Below the pieces are notes generated by a model. It ran no database searches. It was given only the letters and a program-made list of their open reading frames with translations, and was not told where the DNA came from. Shown here piece by piece: positions 1 to 46,389 of a DNA stretch of 64,000 bases; position 1 is the first letter of the stretch; every line of letters starts with the position of its first letter. This DNA comes from Cololabis saira (lineage: Eukaryota > Chordata > Actinopteri > Beloniformes > Belonidae). The stretch spans positions 20,168,129-20,232,128 of the forward strand of contig NC_084601.1 of NCBI RefSeq assembly GCF_033807715.1, written 5' to 3'. The translations under genes were made by a program, and so were the position numbers.

Positions 1-1950
1 TATTTACAAAAAACTCTGCTATCAGAATAAATGGTTTCCCTGTTGAAGATTTTTGTATTTTCTCGTCGCTTATTCTCCTTCTCTGAAGGGAGTGTCAAAA
101 ATATAGACTGTTTTCACAGTGAGGAACTAAGAAACTTCTGCATCTGGAAAACAGGAGCTTATCTGAGACTCGAAGCATGAAATTATTAAAGAAACATACT
201 TATTTTGATTATTATTACAGATTATTATTCATTTTAGGCCTTGTGTCTATTCAAGAATAATCTGTTATTCAAAGGTTCGGTAATATACATATTTTTCGAT
301 CTGATACCATGAATCCTCCACTAGAGGGAGCCAAAGTCTGAACCAGCGTCCCATAGTCTGGTGTTTAGACTCACTCTCGACCAGTATTACCAGTTTTCAA
401 TAGTCTCTGTTTCTAGGACTGTCAGATAAACCAGCAGATTACTTTTTTAAGTCTATAAATGCATTCTGTGCTATTGTATAATTACCCAAAGGACAAGGAA
501 AGTCATATGTGTACAGTTGTCTTGACATGCAAACTATGAAGTCAAAGTAACCAGACTGGTTGAAAGATGTTTGGCAACAAACACTGGGAATATGCAAGCT
601 CTGCTTGAATAGCTTTCCTGAAGGTTAATATTTGCTGGTGGAGGAACAAGGAACAAGTAATACCTCTACAAGTCTGTTTGCATTCTCATATAAGAATGTG
701 TAGAGCGACATTCATCAACTGTTTGCCAGGATTTACTTTGATGATGCATGTGGTCACACGGAAACATCAGAAATGTAGTTAACACTCTTAGCATTAGTAT
801 CATTACTTTTTTTTAATCTTGGGTATTAGGCTATTGAGTACACCTGTGTGCCAATGAAAAACTTTAGCAGGAAAGCTGAGTCACCAGTCGACTGTGGGAT
901 TCAGTTCAGATCAGACAATTGGAGCTTTGAGGATGGCCAAATGTTTGTTTACAATAAAAGCTGCTGTCATCTAGAAAAGAAAGGGCAGCAGGAACTGATG
1001 GGTGGATCAAATGTGAGAAGCAACTTCAAATGCCTGCTTTCATTCAACGAAGGCCAATCCCACCAAACATTTATAAAAAAAGTGCAAAGACCGCCAGTTT
1101 CTGTCAAATGTTCATGGCAGTACTTCTGCATGACTTAAATATTGATTCCTATTTTTTGCATTTTAAAAATAAAATGCGCAACAATAATTAGTACCAAATA
1201 TAACACCTATAACATGAGTAAATAGCCCTAACTCCATTTGTAAGAGTGGATCAGAAACCTTAGATGTACATAGTGTTCTACACACATACACACAAATTAC
1301 AAATGACAAAAACACTGCAACAAATCTCAAAACAAACACTGAGACCCAAAACACATTTGTATGTGTATACACACAAAGTGAGGGAACTCACATTCTTCTT
1401 TATAGTAGATTCATAATTTGTTGATGGATTTAATATCAAAGCAAAGCCGTATTATCCTCTTTGTGCGAATAAATGGTCTTGCAGAGAACCTCAAAAAAAT
1501 ATGTCACCATAAAAATGTTTTATGATTAATCCAAACATTTGGTGTCTAACTCATCTTTTTGTCAGAGACCTGAGATGGATTAGAATCATCACTGAATGTA
1601 GGATATAAATTATGTTAAAGTAATCTCAAAACTAAAGTCTTCACAGACTGGAGTAACTACTTTAGTGCCTGGTGTTGCTCTATGCTTCTATGTCAATTTG
1701 TTGATATTTTCAAAATAAAAGCGTCACGTTGCAATGTATTCAATGTTCTTTTTTTTAAATACATTAAAAAAATAACTAAAGCATGTGTGCAGTCCTTTAG
1801 ATGAATTAGAAAGAAGGGTGTACACATGTAACTTTGAGAGGTATTTGATATCATTGTGCCGCTACATGTAGACTACACTTTAATCAAGCAAGGGGGGGAG
1901 TTTTATTTAGAAATGTGAAACCGGAATCCCTATTGCTTTGGTTTAATGAA
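1..1950. other. Upstream intergenic DNA
   Basis: AT-rich sequence before lpcat1. The longest open frame (848-1138, + strand) has no recognisable domain and low-complexity, non-coding character. A CTCF-like core, CCACTAGAGGGA, lies at 318-329 with one mismatch to the usual core. I see no gene or RNA gene here. Confidence 0.5.
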
Positions 1951-2099
1951 GTCAACTTGAGCATCGCGGACAGAACAGCAGGCGGGTGTCCAGCAGGACA
2001 GCATCGCTGCACGCTCGGCCGGCGGACCACAGTCTCTGCGACATCACGGATACTCCGGACAGACGTTTTCTCCCGGTATCGTCGCCCCCGGCTGTACCG

Positions 2100-36461
<34,362 letters not shown>

Positions 36462-36805
36462 GCGACACACTGACTTTCTTCTGTATATGATGCAGAGCAT
36501 CAATCAGATGCTGCAGGTAGCCTTAGAGTCCCGCAAACAAAGAGTAAAGCATCGGGGCTCCCATCTGATCTTATTTCTCTCTCTTCCTTCATTTTCCCCC
36601 CACATTTTGATGTAAACGACCCTGTTTTCTATGGCCTGCAAACACGCAGGTCATTGAAGTTAATTTTCTGTTATTAATGACCTAATATTGCTGATGTTTG
36701 AGGTTTAAACATTTAATGACAAACTTAGTGAAAATGACAAGCACAGTAAACACAGCTAGATGTTTAGCGAGCTGCAGGTAAGGAGTGAAGCAGGGATGTC
36801 ATCAC

Positions 36806-36811
36806 AATAAA
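36806..36811 (+). terminator. lpcat1: Candidate poly(A) signal of lpcat1
   Basis: AATAAA 345 bases after the stop codon. A second AATAAA is at 37399-37404. Which one is used cannot be told from sequence. Confidence 0.35.
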
Positions 36812-37520
36812 ATCTGCAAGGACCCGTGCAGGTCAGACTCATAAAATGTGGCTTAATTAGTCCAAACTAGTTGACGTTTGACATAGCTCTGACGTTAAAA
36901 GTTAACAGGAAGGCATTTCTACCAGAGGAAAACTGTTCCAGTTTGTCCTCTTATACCGCTGCAGGATTTTAAAAAACATTCTTAGAAATACCAGTAATTT
37001 ATCAAAGGACAACAGCTGTTTTCACCACACATCCCTAAAGAGGAGCCAGTGATCCGAAGATGCTTCTTGACCACTCTTCATGAGCAAACACGTTTAAAGT
37101 TGATCCATGTAGAACTCATCATTGCATTTTGGAGCTTCTTTGCATTTTCCTGTGGATCTTTATACTCCAGCGGTAAACCTTGTACCTTATGACTGAAATA
37201 TCAATATCATGTGTCGCCATCATTATTCAGCAACAGACATAAACAAAATATGAAGTTATTTCCGTTAACTATACAATTAAAATGCTTTCCGTTTTGACAC
37301 TTCCTATGTTCATCCACCAGGTGGAGCTTTGCTTTCATGGCCTTTCCTTTCCATGTTTTCTGTACTCTGATACCGGCAGCCAGTGCTCTCTTTAAAAGAA
37401 TAAAGTCACAAGCACTGCCTATAAAGCGACTCTTGGAACATTTTGGTCTGTTCTTGTCCACATTATTTACGATAAAGCTTTTTGCATTTTTCTGTGATCA
37501 GTTTTGCTGATCATTCAGTA

Positions 37521-38015
37521 CAGTAGTCGAGTTGAGGGGGGATGAGGGGGGATGGCATCCCCCCTGAAATAAAAACGGTCCAAATCATCCCCCCTGTAAA
37601 ACTGCCTTACCCCCTTTCCATCCCTTATGTCATTTCATCAATGAATGTGGTTTTACTGCTATTTTAACATTTTAAGTCATCACCAGAAAAATAACACCAG
37701 AAAAATAACTTATTTGACAATTTTCACCTGTTTCAAGTACATTTTCACTTGAAATAAGTAGGAAATCTGCCAGTGGGACAAGATTTATCTTCTTATTACA
37801 AGCAAAAAAATATTTTTCCACTTTTTCAAGTGAAAATCTACTTGAAACAGGTTAAAATTGTTGTTTTTTCCAGTGACGAGTCTTGTTTCAAGTGTAATGA
37901 GATTTTCTTTACTAAAATGAGACATTTTAACTAGAAATAAGAGTTTTCAAATTATCTGTGCCCATATGATAAAATCCACCATCCCCCTTGACTTTTTTTT
38001 ACAACTCGAGTACTG
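37521..38015. mobile_element. hAT-like MITE with perfect duplication
   Basis: Ends CAGTAGTCGAGTTG and CAACTCGAGTACTG, with one mismatch between inverted ends. ATTCAGTA flanks both sides exactly (37513-37520, 38016-38023). Subterminal GGGGGGATG repeats are mirrored at the far end. Lies about 1 kb past lpcat1. Confidence 0.85.
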
Positions 38016-38834
38016 ATTCAGTAGATGTTTAACGTAGTTAATCAGCATCTCTCTTCCCCGGTGGCACCTTCTCATCCCAGTCCAGATGGTGGTGCTATCT
38101 CCCCGCACAAGGCTCATCACAGAGCCCATGCGCCACTGCCCTCCTGATAGACAGGGAAAACATTACCTCATCCCTTTTCATTTCATTCCTTCAGGTAAAA
38201 ATAGACAGATTAATTCCTGGGCTTTGATGAGAGAAACCTACAGAGGAGGTGTGGAACCGGGGAGAGAGGGATAGCGACGGAGGAGAGACACTAAATGGAT
38301 CGTTCTGCTCCAAATCCAATTCCTAATAGCTGGAGGGCGGGAGGAGGGTGGGAGGAAAAAGAAGAAAACAGCGAGAGAAAGATGGGAGGGAGAGTGGCGA
38401 TATCACAATTAAGACCTGCCTTGAGGCTCTGAGGAAGGAGCTTTGTGGAGAACATATAAATTGCTCATTGAGCAGCATCTCTCTGCAGTCTTCCTCAGAC
38501 ACTCCTGCCTTGAAGGAGTCTGCCATGAAGGCACGCAGCCCACCACCCCTCATAGGGGGGTCCAAACAGTTCACTGTTTGAGGATCTGTCTCCAGCAGTC
38601 ATGTTGGATAAGAAATCCCCGTCCCCAGGGTCGGACTGGTTCCTCGGAGTCGACTCCAACTGGGATCTAATCCCAGTAACTTTAAGCAACCATCACACTT
38701 CCTTCACCCCAGAACCACCTGCTACGCACGGATCTCTGGGGTGTTGACCCTACCATGACATAAAATAAACCTTTAAAAACCTTTAAATGGTAACGGAGGA
38801 TATGTCAGTCATGAAGCAGGATGGGGGAGGAGGG

Positions 38835-38862
38835 GTATCCTGTTCAAGAATGAACAGGATAC
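38835..38862. repeat. Perfect 12-base inverted repeat, 4-base loop
   Basis: GTATCCTGTTCA, loop AGAA, TGAACAGGATAC. The DNA could form a stem. There is no T run after it and no gene context. Confidence 0.6.
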
Positions 38863-39097
38863 ACAGATAGAGACCAACCAGGTGCACAAGCGAGGGGAGC
38901 ACGTGGACTAGGAGAGGAGGTGGACAGACAGGATGAGACGCCTCGTCAAGCAGAACAAATACTTTCAGAATAAAACCAGGAACGGGGCAATAAAAAGAAA
39001 AGAAGAAAACAGACTTCCTTGCTCTGGATCTGTGGAGTCTTAACCTACATGCACACTACCTGTAGCCATCTTTTTAAATTTTTTAACCACAGGTATA

Positions 39098-39772
39098 TAC
39101 GGAAGCCCTAAAGGGTCAACATACATACATATATTTGATTTCCTCTGTTTTCCTGTTATAACGAGATACATTTCATCTGTTTTCCCATAATGAGATAATT
39201 TTACCCTGTTTTCCCGTAATAACGATATATTTTGATTTGATTTGTTTATTTGCACAACATAAAAAAAAAACGGTACAAAAGTTTAAATGAACATAAAAGC
39301 ATGAAAATATGTGCAGGTGAGACAGGGAGGCCTAAATGGGCTTATTCAAAGTTCTCACCAAGAAAATACATTGTATTGAAATAATAGCAAGAACAAAAAA
39401 ACAAAAAACAAAAAAAACAGCGTTCCAAAAAGATGGATATAAACAGACAATTTCTCGGTGTGCACGTGCAGAAGTGAGTCCACATTAAGTGGAAGCACTT
39501 CTAGATGCTTGATCAATAAGGCTGGTCTTCAAACTCTGTTTAAAACTACTAATAGACAGTGAAGATTTTGCAATAAGTATATGAGAATTCCAGAGTGAGG
39601 CACCTCTGTCTTTGATGGAGAACTGACTGACTAATAACGATATAGTTTTCCTTCATTTTCACGTAATAACGAGATAATTTTCCTCCGTTTTCCCGTAATA
39701 ACAAGATCATTTTCCATGGAGAAGATGGAGGAAATAAAATGTATGTATGTATGATCCTTTAGGGCTTCCGTA
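39098..39772. mobile_element. MITE with 17-base perfect ends and inner short repeats
   Basis: TACGGAAGCCCTAAAGG at the left and its exact inverse at the right (39756-39772). TA at each tip is compatible with a TA target. Inside both arms the words GTTTTCCCGTAATAACGA and variants recur several times. A retroelement sits in the middle. Confidence 0.7.
39230..39631 (-). mobile_element. Truncated retroelement inside the MITE
   Basis: Flanked by the 13-base duplication TAATAACGATATA (39217-39229, 39632-39644), perfect. On the - strand the 3' tail reads CAAATCAAATCAAAA, a short-repeat LINE tail. No ORF long enough to name a clade. Confidence 0.7.
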
Positions 39773-41218
39773 AGTATATGTCAATTACCAACTTTCAAGT
39801 ATTTTTTGTAGCTCCACATGATCAGTTCCTTGTGACTAGTCCGAAAGATCAGGTTTTCATGGCGGTGTGATTTGAAAAATCGTTTTTTTCTTGCATACAA
39901 TAATACTGGATACATAATACTGATTAGCAGACAACCAGAAAACAGCACCCAGTAGTTGAAAGTAAAGCGATACACTTTAAATTGTGACCCAAAAGTAGAG
40001 AATTGATGGCTCATATTTGTTAGTGAAATGTAAATAATGAATAGATTACGATCCTTCCGGGTTGTGGTGGTGCATAAAACATAAGGAGTTGGGAATCTCT
40101 CATCTACTGAATCCAAAAGTCCTTGAAAAATGTTTTCCTTGTGTTAAAGTTCAACTAGAAGTGGGATAATCTCCTCTTTAGCTGTCAAATCCAGTCCTCT
40201 GAACTCTCTCTGGAAGCGGGAGCCGCGGCTACGTGCCGACTTTGATTTCACTGCTGAATTTCTCTTTACTTGGCGTTATTTAAATATTCTGCATCTCAGT
40301 GGGTTTCGGCTCTGACCTGATTCTGCTCAACTATTCAGAGCTGAAGCAAAAATATATTTTTGGCAGCGTGATTGATGACACATCTGAGCAAACATGTCAG
40401 CTTCTACTGCCACTGCGCCTCATGTTACCGTTTCATCACGCTTATCAGCCCTCCGGGTTCATCCACGGAATAATACCAGTGATGTTCCCGCTCTCCAGAT
40501 GCATGGCTAGCTTACAGCTGGCGTCTCTGAAGCAAACAAACATGTCACAAATTATCACAATTATTTATCCATTGCTCATTTGAAGATAAGTCACTATTTA
40601 CTAGGGTCGAAAATGAACAATTATTCGTTCTGCTTGCTGAATGATATAAATATTTTCTGATTATCGATATTAATGTGAAACTTCTCAAGCTTAGCTGAAA
40701 CCCCCCCCCCAAAACAGGCACTTTTCTTTGACTTTTTGAAGGAGAAATTTGTAAAAAAAAGGACTGCGCTGCGTTGAGAGCGATGAGCCGTGTATTTGCA
40801 GAAACTACAGAAGTTGGGGAAATATTCCACAAAAAGCTTATATTTTTCTCTCAATACGTTCATATCACATTATTTCACATGTTTAGATGTACTATGTCTC
40901 ATATTACTATAATACAATAAAAAATTCTGTCATTTTCAATGTTTAGTAGTTTAAACAAAATGAAATCAACAAGTGAAACGTGTCATTATGAGATTCACAT
41001 ATTGCACCTTACTGGATGAAAGCAAAGCTTGAATGCTGCGGCTGCCAGGAATTGTGGAGCCAAATTATTTACTTTCCATTAATAAAGGATGTTCTAGTGT
41101 TTTCTATTCCAAAAGAGCTTATAAAGACATCAATACAGCACTTTTCAACTGGCTTGCACATAGGTTACACTATGGAGTTCATAGAATAGAATTTAAATGA
41201 AAAGTTCTTTATTAATCA
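39773..41218. other. Intergenic, nothing recognised
   Basis: AT-rich spacer. Short frames lack domains. Confidence 0.4.
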
Positions 41219-41813
41219 CTAAATGGAAATGACAGGTAGAAGTAATGAAGTAGCCAGTGGATGTATATTGTTGCAGTGTTTACCAACAGGTAGCATCCCC
41301 TTGTCTTTGAACAAGTGTCTGTAAACGTCTGGGAGGTGAGGAGACCAGTTGCCGGGGGTTTGGGGGGTTTCCTGTCCCATCCTCGTCTGATCAGGGATGG
41401 GACAGGACTCCAGCAGCTCAGCGGGCCCGGGCCCTCCTTGCTGTTTTGTTTGTTGTGGCCACTTCAGCACCGTGAGTCTTCTCCTGCGAAGCCATTCTGT
41501 TGTGATTGATGCCATATGTGGTGTAGCATCGTCTCGGTGAAATAAGCACGCACTTCTCTGGAAGAGAAGTCTGGGCGCGAGCACAATGTTGCTCTTAAAC
41601 CTCTATGTACTTGTCAGCATTGATGCTGCGTTTCCAGATGAGTAAGCTGCCCACACCATCGGCACTAATGCAACCCCATATACCATCAAAGATGCAGGCT
41701 TTTCCACTGAGCTCTGGTAGCAAGCTGGATGATCTGATCTGAGATGTGATTACACTGCCCATGAACCTCATAGCGATATCAAAGCAATGCTTCTTTAGCT
41801 TCTGGTGAAACAC
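41219..41813 (-). pseudogene. Tc1/mariner-like transposase relic
   Basis: The - strand reads FDGIWGCISADGVGSLL and NADKYIEV, then, after a frame change near 41590, ACLFHRDDATPHMA and WLRRRRL. This order (VWGC.S..G, then Q.D.AP.H) is that of Tc1-type transposases. The second catalytic Asp is visible in RDDATPH, and the third acidic residue is not found. Frameshifted and dead. Confidence 0.5.
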
Positions 41814-44339
41814 AAGTGTGTCTACAGCTACTGAGCCGTGGAGGATCCTGTATCAAGATGTTCCTAGGACTCCACAGAGACCATACTTTGAAACACTTGC
41901 TATTTATTTATTCATCTTTAATAACTTCCCTCTTGATAATGCTAATTTGTGTGACAGAAGATGATTAATGAGAAATCCCCACGCTGAAGCTGAGCATCAG
42001 GATTGTTCAGAAACAGTCAGACATGGTGACAAAGGACTCTTGGACTGCAGCATCTGCATAATTAAAAAAAAAAAAAAAGAAAGAGGAAGCTGCACGACTT
42101 CTACTACAGCTACTTGATACACATGAATGAGCCTACAGCTGTGCACATCTGTTGAAAGTCCTTAATTAGCCTTTATGTTACAGAATTTGCTGATGCCCCT
42201 GACTTAAAAAAGTTTCTATGATCTGATTATCTCTTTCCTTTTTTCATGCAAGATGCAAAACATTACACCGTTCCACAATTTTTACCCTCGAAACACCTTT
42301 GTTCAATGCACTATTTTAGGATGTTCCTTGAACTCCTCCATTGAATCTCAGAATAAGAAAAAAAAGACAAAATATTTAAAAAATGATGAATCCGGAGCAT
42401 GCTGCATCCTCCCAAGACCTTTAAAATAGTTGATTCACCAGATAGTGCTTGACGTATTTTCACATAAGACATCCACGGCATCTACCCTTTACTTCTTTTC
42501 TTTTTTTCTTTTTTATCAATGGAAAACTGTAAACCGAGTAAAAGTAATAACCAACTCTGCTTTTGTGTGCAGCGTGCCTGTTCGTTCTACCCCCTCTGTT
42601 TGGTCGGGAGTAAAGAGCAGCACGATGTCTGTAGGCTGCCTCTCGAGGTTTGCAGTCTCATTCTTGTTTTGGCCTCTGCAAACTGTTCTCCTCGTTCCCT
42701 CGCGAGGGCCTTTGTTCCTGCAAAACCTGCTTCAAAAAGCAGAGTGATGTAGGTGTTGAAGGAGGGATGCGTGTACCAAATTCCTCTGAGTCACCTTCCA
42801 TGTTTTTACGGTGCAGCTGCTCACTTCAGAACATCCGAGTGTGTCATATCCAAAGATGTCCTTCTCAATACATCAAATGTCAGGGAAGAAATACTAAAAC
42901 CTATATTCTAGAAAGAGGAACAGACACCCTGCTGTTTGAATCACAGTGTTTTCTATCCATGAAAATCACGCCAAGAGGCAGTGCTGCTTTTTAGAGAATT
43001 TTTTTCTTCATTTGATTTTTTTTATTCCCAGTTTCCATTACAACTATAATGACTTCATGTACTCTGCATTGGAGCGCAGATAGCAAGCAGCACTGATCAG
43101 CTTGATGGGGCAGATGGGAATATTCAAGGACTGGCCTTTGTTGACTAGTAGCTGTGACAGCCTTTCAACTCAGTCACGTATGCTTTAACGCTGTGGAAAA
43201 AAGATGTGTGCACAGGCCTCCCTGAGTGCAGCATTGTGATGGGCATTGCGTTGCACTCATAGAATCATGCCACGTTCTTTGTTTTCCCCTTGTGCTGTTG
43301 ATATGAAGCAAAAAATGCATTTTATCAAGTGCTCTCACCATAAAGGACTCTGGGCTGTATGGAGTCCATTAGCCGCTGAGGTTGAGCTCTGAGGAAGCAC
43401 TCGTGTTCAGAGATGGAGCCACGTGAAAGAAGTGAGGCTGTGTGATGAAAGGTTCAAGGCAAACGCTAAGAAAAATTATTCAGAGGTGGGTTGATGCGAT
43501 TGTCGGTTGCAAAAGGGATGCAGAGCCCATGAAACAACATGAAAGAGCAGGCCAGGCCCACAGCAGAGGAGAAACTGTGTACCAGAGTGGTTACAGAGAG
43601 ATGACGACCAGTGAAAGTGAAGCTGTGTAGAGCAAACCGGTGTTGCATTAAATTCTGTGACCCATCAGACTATTATTTCAGCTTTCAATGATTTTCACTG
43701 GCAATCAAAATGTCCTTGGCTTACAATTACCTCAGATTTTCCATAACTAGGGGCACAGTGGCGCAGTTTTATTACTTAATCTTTGAATCATATTCATTAA
43801 TAATTGTCTCGTTCTGACCCCTTTTTCTAAGTGAGACTTAAATGTGGGTTGAAATATAAGTGGATGTTCGATTGTGGAAACTTGTAAAAAGGTCAGAGAA
43901 TTCGGTGTAACATCCGGTTTTCATCCACCGTGGACCTACTTTGACTGGTAAAAAATAAGCTTTAACATTTTTCTGTATTTATTTGAAGTTTTCTTAACAG
44001 AAATATTGAAATCAACAATAGACTTATTTTAACATTCATTGAAAAAGTTAGAACAGAATGTACATTTGCAGCGTAAAAGCCGAGGAAACGTCAAAATAAA
44101 TCATGATTTTAAGTTTCTCATGAGACATAAGTGATAGCGTTTATTGGGTCTCTGAAGTCGATCCAAGGTCATTTTAACTGTGTATATGTACAAAAACTTT
44201 TTTTTTTTTACCAGAAACTGATTTCAGGTTTTCGGTATCTTTACTCAGTACCAGTCGTCATCCAGATGTCGGGTACACTGCTGTCAGTAGAAGCGAAAGG
44301 AAAGAGGACAGTTCATGGCCACTAAAGTATATCCATAAA
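41814..44339. other. Intergenic, nothing recognised
   Basis: Spacer with a poly-A run near 42063 and no recognised gene. Confidence 0.4.
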
Positions 44340-45358
44340 ACTGGATCAGAACGGTTTTAAGGCTTCGGTCCAGGGACTGGGTCGTCAGACAGCCCACCAT
44401 GACTGCTACCCAGACCACAGAGCACCAGCCTCTCATGGTCCTCCCCTGTGGGTATTGAGCTTACTGGGAGTTTACGGTTTTCGTCCTGAATCAGCTCTAT
44501 CAGTCTACATGTGTTTTGTGGATCTGGAGAAGGCATTTGACCGTGTCCCTCGTGCCTTTCTGTGGGGGGCGCTCGGTGAGTATGGAGTCGGGGGCCCTCT
44601 ATTAAAGGAGCTTGAGGCCGGATTGTGGCAAGATTTATGAAAAAAATCCGTATACATTTTAAGTTTTCTAGTAATAATGTCAGATGAAGCGTTCCAAACC
44701 CAAAAGAATGAGCCCTCTAGTGTATCTCTCCTTTGCCTTGAACAGGCTGTGTGCTGCAAAATGTGCTGCAATTCGGTCCCGAATTTCCCGCGCTGAGCTG
44801 CGGATGTGACGTCACATGACGCTGCATGTGCGTTCTCCCCGTTCTCCCATGCCGGCTTCACTGTTGGCTGCAGTACCCCCAACGGCCGTCGTGGTGAAGG
44901 GTGGCGCTAGAGAGTCTCATAAAAGGAGCCTAATGCTCCTTTAAGGGCTGTCCGGTCTCTGTATGGTCGGAGCAGGAGTTTGGTTTGCATTGCCGGCAGT
45001 AAGTCAGACTTGTGACAGCATGTTGGACTCCAGCAGGGTTGCCCTTTGTCACCGGCCCTGTTCATAATTTTAATGGACAGGATTTCTAGGCGTAGCCAGA
45101 GGCCGGAGGGGATCCGGTTTGGGAACCACGAGATTTCATCTCTGCTGTTTGCAGATGATGTTGTCCTGTTGGCTTCATCAGGCCTGGTGATTTGCAGCCG
45201 AGTACGAAGGAAGGGAGGAGAACCTCGGAGTCCCCCTGGAAGAGCTGGAGGAAGTGTCTGGGGTGAGGGAAGTCTGGGCATCTCTGCTAAGACTGCTGCC
45301 CCCGCGACCCGTTTCTGGATAAGCGGTAGAAGATGGATGGATGGATGGATTGATGGAA
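44340..45358 (+). mobile_element. Second Rex3 LINE copy, internally deleted
   Basis: RT parts readable: YMCFVDLEKAFDRVPRAFLW (about 44508-44566), GCPLSP (near 45040), ILMDRISRRSQ, and LLFADDVVLLASS with the FADD catalytic box at 45148-45159. Then it jumps to the 3' end (LEEVSGVREVWASL) and the GGATGGATGGAT tail. 45034-45054 carries the reverse complement of the standard Rex3 PCR primer site (from memory). A MITE interrupts it at 44606-44940. Confidence 0.87.
44606..44940. mobile_element. TTAA-target MITE inside Rex3
   Basis: TTAA flanks both sides (44602-44605, 44941-44944). Ends AGGAGCTTGAGGC and the inverse of AGGAGCATTAGGC. 335 bases, no ORF. Removing it with one TTAA rejoins the Rex3 codons for PLL and RAV. 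The 5'-AG tip with TTAA target fits Kolobok-like better than piggyBac, by inference. Confidence 0.85.
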
Positions 45359-46323
45359 CAGAAGGATGATCTAAGGAAGCAGAGACCATGATGAGCATTA
45401 AATATTGTTTTGGTTGTGATCTTATGCATATCTGGAGCATCAGTGAGTAAAGTGCACATCACTTTAACAAGCTGTTTAGTGTAAGACTAGCAATACTTGT
45501 CTGTTTCATCAAATTACTGTTTATTTTTGCTTTTGTTGTGGATCTTTGATATGATTACAATGTGTTTTAAAAGTTTAACTACTGAATGTCTATATTTAAC
45601 CTTTTATAGATATTTTTTCATTTTTTTGCTAATATCCTATTTCTAAACAAACAGGTGTTGAATTCAAGTGAAAGATTGTAGAATCATGGACACTTCTACA
45701 AACAAGCGTATTTCAAGTGTTTTGGTCCATTTACAACACGCAGACCATTTAACTCACTCAGATGACACGTACTGTTCAGTTCAGCGCTCCTGGAAGACGC
45801 AACGCATCACACGGTTGAGTAAAGATGCAGAATGCCCTTCTTTTCTCATATCACTTGTTTTTATTAGTAGGTCTTTGCATTGATTTTCATCGACAACACA
45901 TCCTTGTAGATGCCTGCTTTCTCTGTTATTGAATAGGTGAACAGGTTTGCAGGTTTCATAAAGCTGGGGAAAAAAAGAAAAGAAAGTGATTGCAGGTCTT
46001 TTTTATCATTTCCAATTATGAGCGTCATATTTTCATCTGGCTGCGGGATGGACAGGTCGTTGCTTCACCTGCAGCAGGCTGCCTGGAGGCTGCGGTCTGT
46101 GTGTGGCTGAGTGTGTCAGTGTGAACGCATCCATCCTTCCATCAACATCGGTCCTTTTCATTGCAGCCATAATTACCACTGTCTGAGGCTAACCAACAGT
46201 GGCTGATCTCATTATGGCATGATATGGGTCGCGTCTGCATACACAGGCATGCATACCGCAGCCATTTACATATGAATGTATCCAGTTTTGCATGCACACC
46301 CACGGATGGGCACACTCATCTGT

Positions 46324-46389
<66 letters not shown>

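Noticed and set aside
318..329. CTCF-like core CCACTAGAGGGA
   Set aside because: One mismatch in a 12-base core is too weak alone; a similar chance core occurs in the hAT end near 5120.
848..1138. 96-codon open frame before lpcat1
   Set aside because: No domain, no splice context and no similarity that I can recognise.
39110..39230. CRISPR-like short repeats
   Set aside because: The units vary, have no uniform spacers, and lie inside a MITE of a eukaryotic genome.
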